DNA of 64,000 nt. Source: an uncultured Acidobacteriota bacterium. GTDB taxonomy: Bacteria; Acidobacteriota; Blastocatellia; Pyrinomonadales; Pyrinomonadaceae. Positions 8,945-18,800 of this stretch are shown here, in pieces. Numbering within the stretch: position 1 is the stretch's first letter; every line of letters starts with the position of its first letter. The translations under genes and the position numbers were made by a program. A model generated the notes under the pieces. It did no database searches. It was given only the letters and a program-made list of their open reading frames with translations, and was not told the DNA's origin. The stretch is from positions 106,760 to 170,759 of the forward strand of contig CALMYB010000026.1 of assembly GCA_937873515.1 (NCBI GenBank). The letters are read 5' to 3'.

Positions 8945-10069
8945 TTACTTCTGAAGCTTAAGAAACGCTTCGAGTGTGGAAAGAGCGGTTTTTGGAGAGA
9001 TCTGATCGCCCGAAAATACTACAGGCCGGCCTATACCTCGAAGCAGGATCCATTGAAGTGATCCGGATATATTCTTTTTGTCGAATTGAAATGCCTCAAA
9101 GACCTTTTGAGGTTCGATGCCCGCAAGCGACGGCAAAACGCCGACGCTGTGCAAAACATCGTATAACAATTCTACATCCTGCTTGTCACAAATCGCAAGC
9201 TTTTTTGAGAGTTTGGCGGCATAAAGAATGCCGTAGCCGACAGCCTCTCCATGACGGAAATATCGATAATCTGTGGCTTTTTCGAGAGCGTGAGCAAGCG
9301 TATGGCCAAAATTCAGGATCTTTCGCGAACGGCCGTCAGTCCGCTTAACATCCTCGAAAGGGTCCTGATCGACGATCTTGGCTTTAAGAGCAACATTCTC
9401 ACGTACCAAGGCCGCGAGCTTTTCGCTGGAAAAGAGCCGACTTCTATCAGAAAAACAGGCTCTTGTGCGCTTCAGGGGCCCTTTTCCACTGATCGCGGCG
9501 TGTTTTACCATTTCACACGCCCCTGCCACGATCTCGCGTTCCGGCAGCGTTCTAAGGCACTCTACGTCAGCAAACACTCCCGCTGCGGGGTAAAATGCGC
9601 CGATCGTATTCTTGCCGAATGAAGCATTTACGCCGGTTTTGCCGCCGACCGACGAGTCGATCATCGCGAGCAAAGTGGTCGGCAGTTGTATATGCTTGAT
9701 TCCCCGCAGATAGATCGCCGCTGCAAATCCACCAAGATCGCCGACAACACCTCCGCCTAGTGAAACGACCGCATCGGTCCGCTCGATTCTCGCGGCAGCC
9801 ATCGCCGCCAAGACCTTTTCTGTGGAGGCCAGTGTTTTGAATCTCTCACCATCGCCAATTAGCGCGACCGCGGTCGAGAAACCTGCCTTCTGAAGACTTG
9901 CTTCGACCACTTGCCCGTAAAGCCCAAAGACCTTCCGATTCGAGACGAGAAAAGCACGTTTCGCTCGGTTCCCAAGCCGTTGGCGTGCGAAGGCTCCAAC
10001 GGAGTCGAGGTTCCCCTGTCCGATCTCGATCGTCTCAAATAGGTCCATCGCTGTTGGCGAAGCTCTCAT
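8945..10069 (-). CDS. aroB: 3-dehydroquinate synthase
   Basis: A 374-residue enzyme of the shikimate pathway that converts DAHP to 3-dehydroquinate using NAD and a divalent metal. The hallmark NAD-binding loop SLGGGVVGDLGG is at about 103-114, followed by YLRGIKHIQLPTTLLAMIDS and SVGGKTGVNASFGKN. Metal-ligand regions include the ACEMVKHAAI helix, the LNFGHTLAHALE motif and RHGEAVGYG. The length fits the family. An internal ATG eight residues in is an alternative start. Its start overlaps the glmM stop in ATGA (10066-10069), so translation is coupled. Pairing with glmM links aromatic and cell-wall precursor supply only by position. Confidence 0.95.
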   Translation of the reverse strand: MRASPTAMDLFETIEIGQGNLDSVGAFARQRLGNRAKRAFLVSNRKVFGLYGQVVEASLQKAGFSTAVALIGDGERFKTLASTEKVLAAMAAARIERTDAVVSLGGGVVGDLGGFAAAIYLRGIKHIQLPTTLLAMIDSSVGGKTGVNASFGKNTIGAFYPAAGVFADVECLRTLPEREIVAGACEMVKHAAISGKGPLKRTRACFSDRSRLFSSEKLAALVRENVALKAKIVDQDPFEDVKRTDGRSRKILNFGHTLAHALEKATDYRYFRHGEAVGYGILYAAKLSKKLAICDKQDVELLYDVLHSVGVLPSLAGIEPQKVFEAFQFDKKNISGSLQWILLRGIGRPVVFSGDQISPKTALSTLEAFLKLQK

Positions 10070-11406
10070 CCCAGGTTTTCCCGTATGATGTCTGCGAGGG
10101 CGGCAGCCTTCCGTTCAATGTCGTCCTGATCGACGCCCTCGATCATAACGCGTGCGAGATTCTCAGTTCCTGAATATCTAAGCAGCAGTCGACCGTTTTC
10201 CGCCATCTCTTTTTCAAGTCCGACGGCGGCTTCCGCGATCGCACGCACTTCTTCGAAAGGCCGCTTTTCTTTGACCGCAACATTCACGAGGACCTGCGGA
10301 AATCGCTGAAACCCGGCCACTGCGTCACAGAGAGAGAGTCCACGGCGTGCAAGGGAAGAAAGCGTCAACACCGCGGTCGCCATTCCATCTCCGACGAGAC
10401 TGCGTTCAGGAAAAATTATGTGGCCGGACTGCTCGCCGCCGACAACCGAACCGGTACGGATAAGCTCTTCAAGTACGTACTTATCGCCTACCTTCGCGCG
10501 GATCAGCTCTATATTCCTCGACCTGAACGCGATCTCAAGGCCGATGTTGCTCATCACAGTCGCAACGACCTTATTGTTCGCAAGTCTGTCCTTCTCGGCC
10601 ATCTCGGTCGCAAGGATCCAAAGGGTCCCATCGCCATCGACGATATTGCCCTTATGATCGACAAAAAGGACACGATCCGCATCTCCGTCGAATGCAATGC
10701 CAATATCAAAGCCGGCCTCGACCACCGCAGCAGCGAGCCCATCAAGATGCAGCGAGCCGCAGTCCTTGTTTATGTTCCGCCCGTCCGGAGAATTGTTGAT
10801 GACGAGAACTTCTGCCCCAAGGCTGCGAAAAAGCTTCGGGGCAAGATCGTAGGCGGCCCCGTTCGCACAATCCAAAACGATCGAAAAGCCCGCGAGCGAA
10901 CTTCCTTCAGCAGCAGAGCGAAGGTGTTCCAGGTACTTTTCATCAAAGCCTTCGACAAGATCTTCGTTTAGAACGGTCGGGGCCACCGGTTCGATCTCGC
11001 CAGCTTCAATATCCTCCTCAATAAGCTTCTCGATCGAGCTGTCGAGTTTCTTGCCGCTCGGCAAAAAGACCTTGATTCCATTATCTTCAAACGGATTGTG
11101 CGACGCGCTGACAACAATGCCCGCATCGTAGCCTTCCGCACCGGTCAGAAATGCAACGCCGGGCGTTGTGATTACTCCCGCAGATGATATCTGTCCGCCT
11201 TCCGCGGCAACTCCCGCATGGATCGCACCCTCGATCGCTTGTCCGGATTCGCGTGTATCACGCCCGGAAATGAATCGAGGTTTGCGGCCAAGACTCGCCT
11301 CAAACTGTCGCGCCAAAGATCTGCCGATAATGCTCACGGTTCGCTCATCGAGCGGAAACTCGCCTGCTCGGCCTCTAACGCCGTCTGTTCCAAAATGCTT
11401 TCCCAT
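10066..11406 (-). CDS. glmM: phosphoglucosamine mutase
   Basis: A 446-residue enzyme that converts glucosamine-6-phosphate to glucosamine-1-phosphate on the way to UDP-GlcNAc. The start is set at ATG 11406, where the family's N-terminus MGKHFGTDGVRG begins; an open frame extends much further upstream but carries no homology. The phosphoserine loop is VVSASHNPFEDNG with the catalytic Ser at 102. The metal-binding DGDADR loop lies near 240, the sugar-binding GEQSGHII segment follows, and the phosphate-binding RYSGTENLARVM motif is C-terminal. Length and motifs distinguish it from phosphomannomutases. It is the first gene of an operon with aroB. Confidence 0.95.
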   Translation of the reverse strand: MGKHFGTDGVRGRAGEFPLDERTVSIIGRSLARQFEASLGRKPRFISGRDTRESGQAIEGAIHAGVAAEGGQISSAGVITTPGVAFLTGAEGYDAGIVVSASHNPFEDNGIKVFLPSGKKLDSSIEKLIEEDIEAGEIEPVAPTVLNEDLVEGFDEKYLEHLRSAAEGSSLAGFSIVLDCANGAAYDLAPKLFRSLGAEVLVINNSPDGRNINKDCGSLHLDGLAAAVVEAGFDIGIAFDGDADRVLFVDHKGNIVDGDGTLWILATEMAEKDRLANNKVVATVMSNIGLEIAFRSRNIELIRAKVGDKYVLEELIRTGSVVGGEQSGHIIFPERSLVGDGMATAVLTLSSLARRGLSLCDAVAGFQRFPQVLVNVAVKEKRPFEEVRAIAEAAVGLEKEMAENGRLLLRYSGTENLARVMIEGVDQDDIERKAAALADIIRENLG

Positions 11407-11559
11407 AGATTTCGGCAGATATCCCGATCTTGAGAGTCTGCTCGCTAGAACTCGCGAAAATAAGAGATTAGCAAATTCGGCCGCCAAATTGCTCGGCCAA
11501 ACACATAAGAGATTTTTGTATATGCAATAAAACTTTCGAAAATGATTGACAACGGCGGA

Positions 11560-11569
11560 GCGCTTAAGC
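11560..11569. promoter_or_regulatory. 10-bp palindrome in the divergent glmM/transglycosylase region
   Basis: CGCTTAAGCG is a perfect palindrome in the 250-bp region between divergent genes. A TTGACA lies just upstream (11546-11551) in the plus direction, but I see no convincing -10 at the right spacing. It may be an operator; this is weak. Confidence 0.25.
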
Positions 11570-11656
11570 GAATCTAAGAATGGCCGTCGTCGAAAGCCAT
11601 TGCGACAGACAGTTAGATTTTCACAAGGATTTAGGGTGCCGCTCCTCGAACAAGAA

Positions 11657-12940
11657 ATGAAAAAAGAATTAGCATTTTCCTCGATAATCGTTCTATCGCT
11701 TAGCGCTTTGGGCCTTGCCCAATCGAATAATGGGGAGAGCAATTCTAGATCGTCGAAGGTGGTTGTAACGTCAACGCTGAGGCCCGCACCGACACCCATT
11801 CCGCGTGTTGCGGTAACGCCGACTCCGATCATTGTAGGGAGTGCTCCGTCGACCGGCCCTTCGACCGATCCTTCGGCAAATTCTTACTCGCCCGCCGCTT
11901 CGAACGTGAATTTCGATGGCCTCAGCTTTTCGCAGATCAAGTCGCGTCTTGCAGAAGCCAAACGTGAGATGCAGTCGCGACCGGTCACGATCGGCAGTTC
12001 AGAGGCAGTTGGAAATGACCCGATCTACTTTGTAAAGATCGCGTATTTGGACGAACGCACTCGTCAGATCGAGTTTGTATCGCTTTCCAAAGATGCGTTC
12101 CTCGCAAAGAACACAACGAGTTCGGCGGTCTCGACCGATGGTTCGACGCTCTTTTTTCGAAACGTCCGGGCAAACGGCGTGAATACTCCGATCATACTGA
12201 CCGATCAATCGGGACGCTCAAAGCTGCCCCTTATGATCCAATATCCGGTCGTTAGGAACGGGCGCTTTATTGAAACCGCATATTATGTTTCAACGCACCC
12301 GGGCATTATTACTCCGGACGTGATCAGTGCCGGAAGGTATTACGTTCGTAACACGATCGAGGTCGCGCGCGAAAAACTAAGGCATGCGGGCTATGTCATT
12401 CAGCCGAAGGTGGCCGACATCGCCGAACGCCTTGCGACTGTCGAACACGTCGATCATTGGCGTTTTCGCACCGAACTTCATCCGAATATCTTCAATGATA
12501 TATTTACCCTCTACGCTTTGAATGAGGGACAGACGTATCGATATTCGGTCAGCTCTGCAGGCGCGGGCGGGATGGTGCAGATGATCCCTTCGACGTATCG
12601 TATGGTCCGAGCCCGTTTTCCGCAGGCGAATCTGATGCCCGATTTCGTCAGCGGTATGCAGGATCACGTCAATGCGACGAAGGCAATGCTTCTTTACATG
12701 CAGATGACGTGGAACGATCTTGCGAGTAACGATACGATCTCGCAGGCAATGGCCGACGGCATCGCACGGCAAGAAGACCTAATGGCCGCCGGGTACAATT
12801 CCAATCCGGCGAGGCTCGCAGGTTACATTCGTCGCGGAGGTGCGGATTGGACGAACCTGATTCCGCGCGAAACACAGATCTATTTGCAGATATTCGCTTC
12901 GCTTGAACGGGCCGTTCCGCTTGCCGCTCGAACGCACTAG
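11657..12940 (+). CDS. secreted lytic transglycosylase-like (SLT fold) protein
   Basis: A 427-residue protein from ATG 11657, where a signal peptide begins (MKKELAFSSIIVLSLSALGL, AQ cleavage site). An upstream in-frame TTG at 11546 is unlikely. A Ser/Pro/Thr-rich spacer runs to about residue 75, then an uncharacterised domain to about 260. The C-terminal domain has the spacing of the SLT motif: Glu290, then SVSSAGAGGMVQMIPSTY, matching ES-x7-S-x2-GA-x-G-x2-Q. A later AAGYNSNPARL segment matches the N-A-YN/AGY-G element. Peptidoglycan cleavage in the periplasm is the likely activity. It converges with, and overlaps by 4 nt, the CYTH gene. Confidence 0.8.
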   Translation: MKKELAFSSIIVLSLSALGLAQSNNGESNSRSSKVVVTSTLRPAPTPIPRVAVTPTPIIVGSAPSTGPSTDPSANSYSPAASNVNFDGLSFSQIKSRLAEAKREMQSRPVTIGSSEAVGNDPIYFVKIAYLDERTRQIEFVSLSKDAFLAKNTTSSAVSTDGSTLFFRNVRANGVNTPIILTDQSGRSKLPLMIQYPVVRNGRFIETAYYVSTHPGIITPDVISAGRYYVRNTIEVAREKLRHAGYVIQPKVADIAERLATVEHVDHWRFRTELHPNIFNDIFTLYALNEGQTYRYSVSSAGAGGMVQMIPSTYRMVRARFPQANLMPDFVSGMQDHVNATKAMLLYMQMTWNDLASNDTISQAMADGIARQEDLMAAGYNSNPARLAGYIRRGGADWTNLIPRETQIYLQIFASLERAVPLAARTH

Positions 12941-13470
12941 CGGTCGATCAATTCTCGGATCTCGTCCTGCACGTCTGCGAACGTCTTCTCGACCAAATTC
13001 GTCCCTAAAAAGAACGGATTTCCCGTAACCTCGAGCTTTGCAAAAGGCGGCGCTTCGAATGTATCAAAATCCTCAGAGGATCCGAATTCAAAACTCGCGG
13101 TTCCCAATCCCTGAAGCTTACCTAGATAAATGTCGAAAAGGATCTTCGAACGCTCAAACTCCTGAAAGTAGCGATTTTTCCTGATCTCCTGGCCTTCAAG
13201 CCCGGCAAACGCCTCATATTCGGCCTCATTCAGATGAAGCTCGGAGAATTTTACGGCCGGGTGCCCACTGTCTTCGGAAAGGAAAACCTGCTGCAGTGTC
13301 CGCGTCCACGCCTTCGAATATGGGTCGCGAACGCTCCGTATCCGCAAACGTGTATTCGGAATATAGCCGTCAAACAGCTGCAGGTGCGAACTAGCCGGCG
13401 TGAGCGGTTCGGGCAGGCCTTCGATCAAATAAAGTCGCGAAAGATGTGTCTCGGCTGTTTTGGCTGACAT
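12937..13470 (-). CDS. CYTH-domain (triphosphate tunnel) protein
   Basis: A 177-residue protein filling a single CYTH module. Features are the RLYLIEGLPE opening strand, the IPNTRLRIRSV strand with paired Arg residues, a RKNRY turn, a DIYLGKLQGLGTASFEF segment equivalent to the D-x-Y-x-G-L-x-G-L-x-x-A-E-x-E-F motif of the family, and a KLEVTGNPFFLG strand at the end. The family hydrolyses or cyclises triphosphorylated substrates with divalent metal. The Glu of the usual A-E-x-E-F is replaced (ASFEF) and the N-terminal ExExK is divergent (YLIEG), so activity is uncertain. It is convergent with the transglycosylase gene, sharing 4 nt. Confidence 0.75.
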   Translation of the reverse strand: MSAKTAETHLSRLYLIEGLPEPLTPASSHLQLFDGYIPNTRLRIRSVRDPYSKAWTRTLQQVFLSEDSGHPAVKFSELHLNEAEYEAFAGLEGQEIRKNRYFQEFERSKILFDIYLGKLQGLGTASFEFGSSEDFDTFEAPPFAKLEVTGNPFFLGTNLVEKTFADVQDEIRELIDR

Positions 13471-13523
13471 ATCAGATTATTTATACTTCTAATATTCCAA
13501 TGTGATTTGGACGGATTCATTAT

Positions 13524-14084
13524 ATGAGAAAATTCTATTTCGGTTCAGTAATTATTGCTCTTTCAAGCTTATTTTTTGCGGCGTGCGGAGGTCCGGCCGC
13601 GAACACGAATACAAACTCGAATTCGAACTCGGGCGGACAAAATACATCTTCGCCGAATTCGAACCAGCAAACGCAGGTTGCTCCGGCGAATGTGCCTGCC
13701 GGCACGACCGTTAAGCCCGTCGAAGAAACTATCAACAACGCACCTACGCTGGCTCCGGTCGTACATGCTTACTACGACGCGCTAAAGAGCAAGAACACGG
13801 CCGCTCTTAGGGAGGTCCTTTCGGCCGAATTCTTCGCCCGCTCGGAAAAGCAGATGAAGGAGGATGGAGCTAAAGACCTTGCGACCTATATGGCCGAATT
13901 TGACACGATCCCGGACAAGCCCGTCGAGGTTCGCAACGAGAAGATCGAAGGCAACAAGGCCGTCGCTGAGATAAAAGGGGGCGACTACTTAGGCTGGACT
14001 CCGTTCACCTTCGTGAACGAAGGCGGCAAGTGGAAATTCACAGGCGGCAGCACCGACTTGAACGCGGTGAAAGACGGCAAATAG
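13524..14084 (+). CDS. lipoprotein with NTF2-like C-terminal domain
   Basis: A 186-residue lipoprotein. The signal peptide ends in the lipobox FFAAC with the acylated Cys at 21. A low-complexity Asn/Ser/Gly linker follows (about 25-60). The C-terminal domain (about 75-185) has the pattern of DUF4878/SnoaL-type NTF2-like folds: VVHAYYDALKSKNTAALREV, then FFARSEKQM, then a Trp-rich final strand with GGKWKFTGG. Such domains bind small ligands or are purely structural. It is probably envelope anchored and monocistronic, ending at a strong terminator. Confidence 0.8.
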   Translation: MRKFYFGSVIIALSSLFFAACGGPAANTNTNSNSNSGGQNTSSPNSNQQTQVAPANVPAGTTVKPVEETINNAPTLAPVVHAYYDALKSKNTAALREVLSAEFFARSEKQMKEDGAKDLATYMAEFDTIPDKPVEVRNEKIEGNKAVAEIKGGDYLGWTPFTFVNEGGKWKFTGGSTDLNAVKDGK

Positions 14085-14104
14085 TACCTCACGATCGCGG
14101 ATAT

Positions 14105-14130
14105 GGCCCGCTTTTTTGCGGGCCTTTCTG
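14105..14130 (+). terminator. Rho-independent terminator between convergent genes
   Basis: A perfect 7-bp GC-only stem (GGCCCGC / GCGGGCC) around a TTTTTT loop is followed by TTTCTG. It ends the lipoprotein transcript and faces the convergent TolC-like gene. Confidence 0.8.
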
Positions 14131-14137
14131 TTGGATC

Positions 14138-15811
14138 CTATTTTTCTAACTTTACGTTGTGAACTTCGAGGATTGTGCCCATTGCCCGGTTGAATCCGGC
14201 GATCGCTTTATTTAGATCAGTTCGGGCGGCGAGTTCGCGGCCGCGGGCCACCACAAGATCCTGAAGCCTTTGCGAAACAAGATAGAAGGTGCTCGTTCCG
14301 CCGCGGAACAGACGGTCTTCGCTGTTGTAAAGTTCTTCGGCCGCCTCTCGTGCCGCGGTCGCGGCATTTAGTCGGGCTTCTGTCGAACGCAGCGATTGAA
14401 GCGCATTTCGCACTTCAGCTTCAACAGACTGCTCACGTGCGGCCCTTTGTTTTTCGAGGCTGTCGGCTGCAACAAGCGCCTTGCCGTAATTTGCCTTCGC
14501 GGCTCGGTTTCCAATTGGAAAAGAAAACACAAGGCTCGCACGATAAGTTGGATACTCTTGACCGAACAGATTTCTTAGCGAAGTAAAATACCCGCCAACA
14601 AGATTGGGAGGCACGCGGCTCAAGCCCGTGATCGGGTTGATCGCGGCCGGCGTTTCGGTTCCGCCCAGGCCTTGCGAAGTATAGGTTCCCACAAGGTCGA
14701 TCTGCAGCTTCTTCTGATTCTTATAAAATCGCTGATCGATCAGATTTTGATCCTGCCTAAGCTGAAATTCTGCGATCTCAGGGCGTTTTCTGAACGCCTC
14801 GATCTTTGCTACTTCGAGGCCTATCTGAGGAACAGGAACGGCCGCAGGTGTAACCGGTGTGATCGGACGATCCCATTCAGGAGCAGAGCGTTCAGCGAGA
14901 ATGAGCGTCTTGAGAGTGTTCTCGGCACGGGTCGCCGCTTCCTGCGCATCATAAACATTCTGCTCGAACGTCGCGATCTGCGCTCTCGCCGCAACGATCT
15001 CGATCGGTGCGAGTACTCCCTTCTCGACCATTCTGCTGTTGCTCTCAAGCTGCGCTCGGGCCTGCTTTAGCGTGTCGGTCTGCACCTCGATCGAACGCAG
15101 GGCGTAAACAAGATCCCAATACGCCTGCTCCACAGTATTGACGACGTTCATCGCCTCGGTCTGCAGCTGCGTCTCGCTGATCTCGATATTCTTCTTCGCG
15201 ATCAGAATATTGCGTCGTGCCGGGTCAATCGAACGGTTTCGCCGCAGCGGCTGGGTGTAGCTGAAGCTCAGGCTCGAAGGAAATTGCGGATTCAGGAACG
15301 AGTTCGTGTTGCTCGAGGTGTTCCTGGAAGAGTTGAAGATCGCCGAGTAAGATGCTCCGCCGAAAGGCACAAGGCCATCGATGCTGATGTTGTTCGAAGC
15401 CCGCGTCGTTGTAACTGAACCATTGACCGCGCCGCCGATCGCCGAGGCGGTCGGAACCGAAACGCTTTCATAAAAATTCGTGCTTGCGAGCAGCGGATCG
15501 TAGGCGCCCTTTACCCCAAGGAGGTCCAGGTTCGAAGTCTTCGTTCCTGCGCGCGAAACCCCGATATCGTTATTGTTCTTCAAGGCCATCTCAATGGCCT
15601 CATCGAGGGTCAGGCTCAGCTCGGTTCCTGCGGCAACGCCGATGCGTGTTGCATCAGGCAGCGGGCGTAGCGGTACAGAAAACGTTGGCTGAACAGGAGG
15701 TTTATCAGCCGGCGTTGGGGTCGGGGTCTGCGCGACGGCACCCGAGGCAGCCGAAAACACCACAAAGGCCGCGCCAAGCGGCATGAAAGATCTTAAGAGA
15801 AGCTTCATCAC
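14138..15811 (-). CDS. TolC-family outer-membrane efflux channel
   Basis: A 557-residue outer-membrane factor. A signal peptide (about 1-28, ending AVAQ) and a Thr/Pro stretch precede a LTLDEAIEMALKNNNDIGVSRA segment typical of the first OEP repeat. Two long coiled-coil repeats follow, with VEQAYWDLVYALRSIEVQ in the first and VEAEVRNALQSLRSTEARL in the second. It forms the trimeric exit duct for the adjacent RND pump. It is the last gene of a three-gene operon; its start overlaps the permease stop (ATGA, 15808-15811). Confidence 0.9.
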   Translation of the reverse strand: MMKLLLRSFMPLGAAFVVFSAASGAVAQTPTPTPADKPPVQPTFSVPLRPLPDATRIGVAAGTELSLTLDEAIEMALKNNNDIGVSRAGTKTSNLDLLGVKGAYDPLLASTNFYESVSVPTASAIGGAVNGSVTTTRASNNISIDGLVPFGGASYSAIFNSSRNTSSNTNSFLNPQFPSSLSFSYTQPLRRNRSIDPARRNILIAKKNIEISETQLQTEAMNVVNTVEQAYWDLVYALRSIEVQTDTLKQARAQLESNSRMVEKGVLAPIEIVAARAQIATFEQNVYDAQEAATRAENTLKTLILAERSAPEWDRPITPVTPAAVPVPQIGLEVAKIEAFRKRPEIAEFQLRQDQNLIDQRFYKNQKKLQIDLVGTYTSQGLGGTETPAAINPITGLSRVPPNLVGGYFTSLRNLFGQEYPTYRASLVFSFPIGNRAAKANYGKALVAADSLEKQRAAREQSVEAEVRNALQSLRSTEARLNAATAAREAAEELYNSEDRLFRGGTSTFYLVSQRLQDLVVARGRELAARTDLNKAIAGFNRAMGTILEVHNVKLEK

Positions 15812-18800
15812 AAGCGCTCGATCGACTCCTCCGAATTTTCATCTTTGTTCCGGCGAAGCTTCTCCAGCAACTTATGGAACGGACTCGCGATCTTTCGCCA
15901 AAGCGTGGTTTCCGCTGCATCGTCAAACAGCGAATAGAAAACGGGCACGGTCAACAGCGTCAGAAGCAGACACATCGATTGCCCGCCGACGACGAGGATG
16001 CCGATCGAACGGTTCGTTGCAGCACCTGCACCACTGCCGACGATCAGCGGGACCATCCCCGCGACAAGTGCGATCGTAGTCATCAGGATCGGCCGCAGAC
16101 GGTCACGATTCGCTTGAATGATCGCGTCATAACGTCCCATACCCTTCGCACGCAGCGAATTGGTGTGGTCGATCTGCAAGATGGCGTTCTTCTTGACCAC
16201 GCCGAATAAAAGCAATATGCCCAATGCCGAGAATATGTTCAGCGTCTGCCCCGCAAGGGCGGTCGAGAGCAAGGCGAACGGTACAGAAAGCGGCAGCGTC
16301 AACAGGATCGTGACCGGATGAATGAATGATTCGAACTGCGCCGCGAGCACAAGGTACATGAACACGAACGAGAGAAGGAATGCGAGCATGAACGAACTGT
16401 ACGCGCGTTCAAGTTCCTTCGACTGGCCGGTGACGCCGCTCGAATATTCCGGCGGCATATTCAATGACGATACGAGTTCCTTAAGGCGAGCCAGCGCGTC
16501 CGATTCCGAAGCATTCGGCGGCAGACCCGACGAGATCGTAACGACGCGTTGACGGTTCAGACGCTGGATCGTCGAAGGACTGAGCGATTCCTGTGCGGTA
16601 ACGACGCGATCAAGCGGAACAGGCTCGCCCTTGGATGAACTGACGGTGAACAGCCGCAGATTATCCCGCGTCCGACGAAAACGCTCATCCGCCTGTACCA
16701 TCACATCGTATTGCTTCGTGCCTTCGCTAAAGGTCGAAACACGCTGGCCGGCGGCGGCAATATTCAACGCACGAGCGATATTGCCCGCATCGACACCAAG
16801 ATCTGCCGCACGCGTACGGTCGATCACGAACCGCACCTCAGGAGTGCCGACATCGACCGAATTATCCGGGTCGCGGAAGATCGGATCTTGCTGCATCTTC
16901 TCGACGAGTTGATCGGCGTAAGAATTCAGCTGTTCCATATCCGGCCCGGAAATGAAATAGCCGATGCCCGAGCCGCCGCGTCCCAAACCAATTCCCTGCG
17001 CGATCGATGAGGCTGCGGAGACGTTGATGCGCCAATCCTTATTCGAATATGGTTTGACCATCCCTCGTACCATTCCCATGATCTCGGCCTGACTCTGCGA
17101 GCGTTGCTTCACCGGGACAAGGTTAACGCTGACGGTCCCCGAATTACCACTTCCGCCGCCGCCATAGCCGCCGACGTTGACGGTCGAATTAAGAAGGCCC
17201 GGAACTTTCTCTTTAATGTCGCGAGAGATCCGGTCAACGATCGACTGTGTTGCTGCAAGGGATGTTCCTTGCGGGCCTCGGACATTTACCTGGAAGCTCG
17301 ATTCGTCTTCATCGGGGAGGAACGCCATTCCCACATACTTGTACAGCGGATAAATAGAAGCGACAGTAAGGATACAGATCAGGACAACCGCCCAACGGAA
17401 CCGCATTGCGAGCTTTAGCAGTGTTGTGTACCCCGCATCGATCTTCGCGTAGAACCAACCGCTCTTTGAGTCCGTTTCGTGTTCGATCGCGTAAGCGACC
17501 GTCGGATCATCACGAATCTCAGCCGGCAGAGGCTCTGAAGGTGCCTTTTTCGGCTTTATCCAGCGGGCGGCGAGCATCGGCGTCAGCGTGAAAGAAACGA
17601 TCAGACTGACCGCGATCGCTGCAGCAGAGGTGAGGCCGAAGGACGACATAAACCGTCCGACGATCCCGGTCATAAACCCTACCGGAATGAATACGGCTAG
17701 CAGCGACAACGTAGTAGCAAGAACCGCAAGCCCGATCTCGCGCGTACCTTCGACCGCAGCCTTAAAAGGGTCCATCCCCTTCTCTTCCACAAAGCGGTAG
17801 ATATTCTCCAGAACGACGATCGCGTCGTCGATCACGATGCCGACCATCAAGGTCAATGCAAGCATCGTCATCTGATTGAGCGAATATCCCATAGCGGCGA
17901 TCAGAGCAAAGGCCGCAATGATCGATGTCGGGATAGCGAGGGCAGCGATGAGCGTTGACCGAAAATTCCAGAGAAAGAAAAAGACAACGACCGCCGCGAA
18001 AATTGCCCCGATCACGAGGTGCTCTTCGATCGCGTGGAGCGAGTTCTCGATGAATTCAGACTGATCTCGAATAACGGCGACCTTAAAGTCCTTAGGCAAG
18101 GTCGGCACGATGTTGGCCATTCGCTCCTTGACGGCATTGATCAGAGCGACCGTGTTCGCACCGGATTGCTTTCGAATGGCGAGCGCAACGGTTGGATTAT
18201 TGTCGAGCGAGTAAGTGCTCGACGGATCCTCACCTGTCTCCAGAACGCGGCCGATCTGGCGGAACTTGATCGGAAAACCGTTCTTCGTCGCAACGACGAT
18301 GTCGTTGAATTCTTCGACGTTCGTAAGCTTGCTTATAGTGCGAAGACCCACCGTCTTTGCCCCTTCAACAAGCGTGCCGCCGGGCATTTCCTGGTTCTGC
18401 GCGGAAACTGCCGTTGCCACCTGATTTACCGAAAGTCCGTATGCCCGGAGTTTGTCGGGATCGACGTAAAGTTTGATCTGCTTCGGCCGGCCCCCGAACA
18501 CGACGACCTCGCCGACGCCATCAGCCGATTCGATCTTTTCTTGTATAAGGACCTCGACCATGTCGCTCAGTTCACTGATATCGCGAGGCGAACTGACCGC
18601 ATACATCAATACCGGCGATGAATCGGGATCACTCTTTCGGGCAACCGGCGGATCGGCCTCTTCGGGAAGACGCCAAGTGATCGTACTGAGCTTCTGCTGA
18701 ACTTCCTGGAAAGCCTGGTCGGGATCCTTTTCGAGGTTAAAGCTTAGCGTGATCCGCGAACTGCCTCGTGAGGACGAGGAACGCATTTCGTCCACGCCCG

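Noticed and set aside
11407..11832. N-terminal extension of glmM to 11832
   Set aside because: The family N-terminus MGKHFGTDGVRG starts at 11406; the extension crosses the divergent gene's start region and has no homology-like content.
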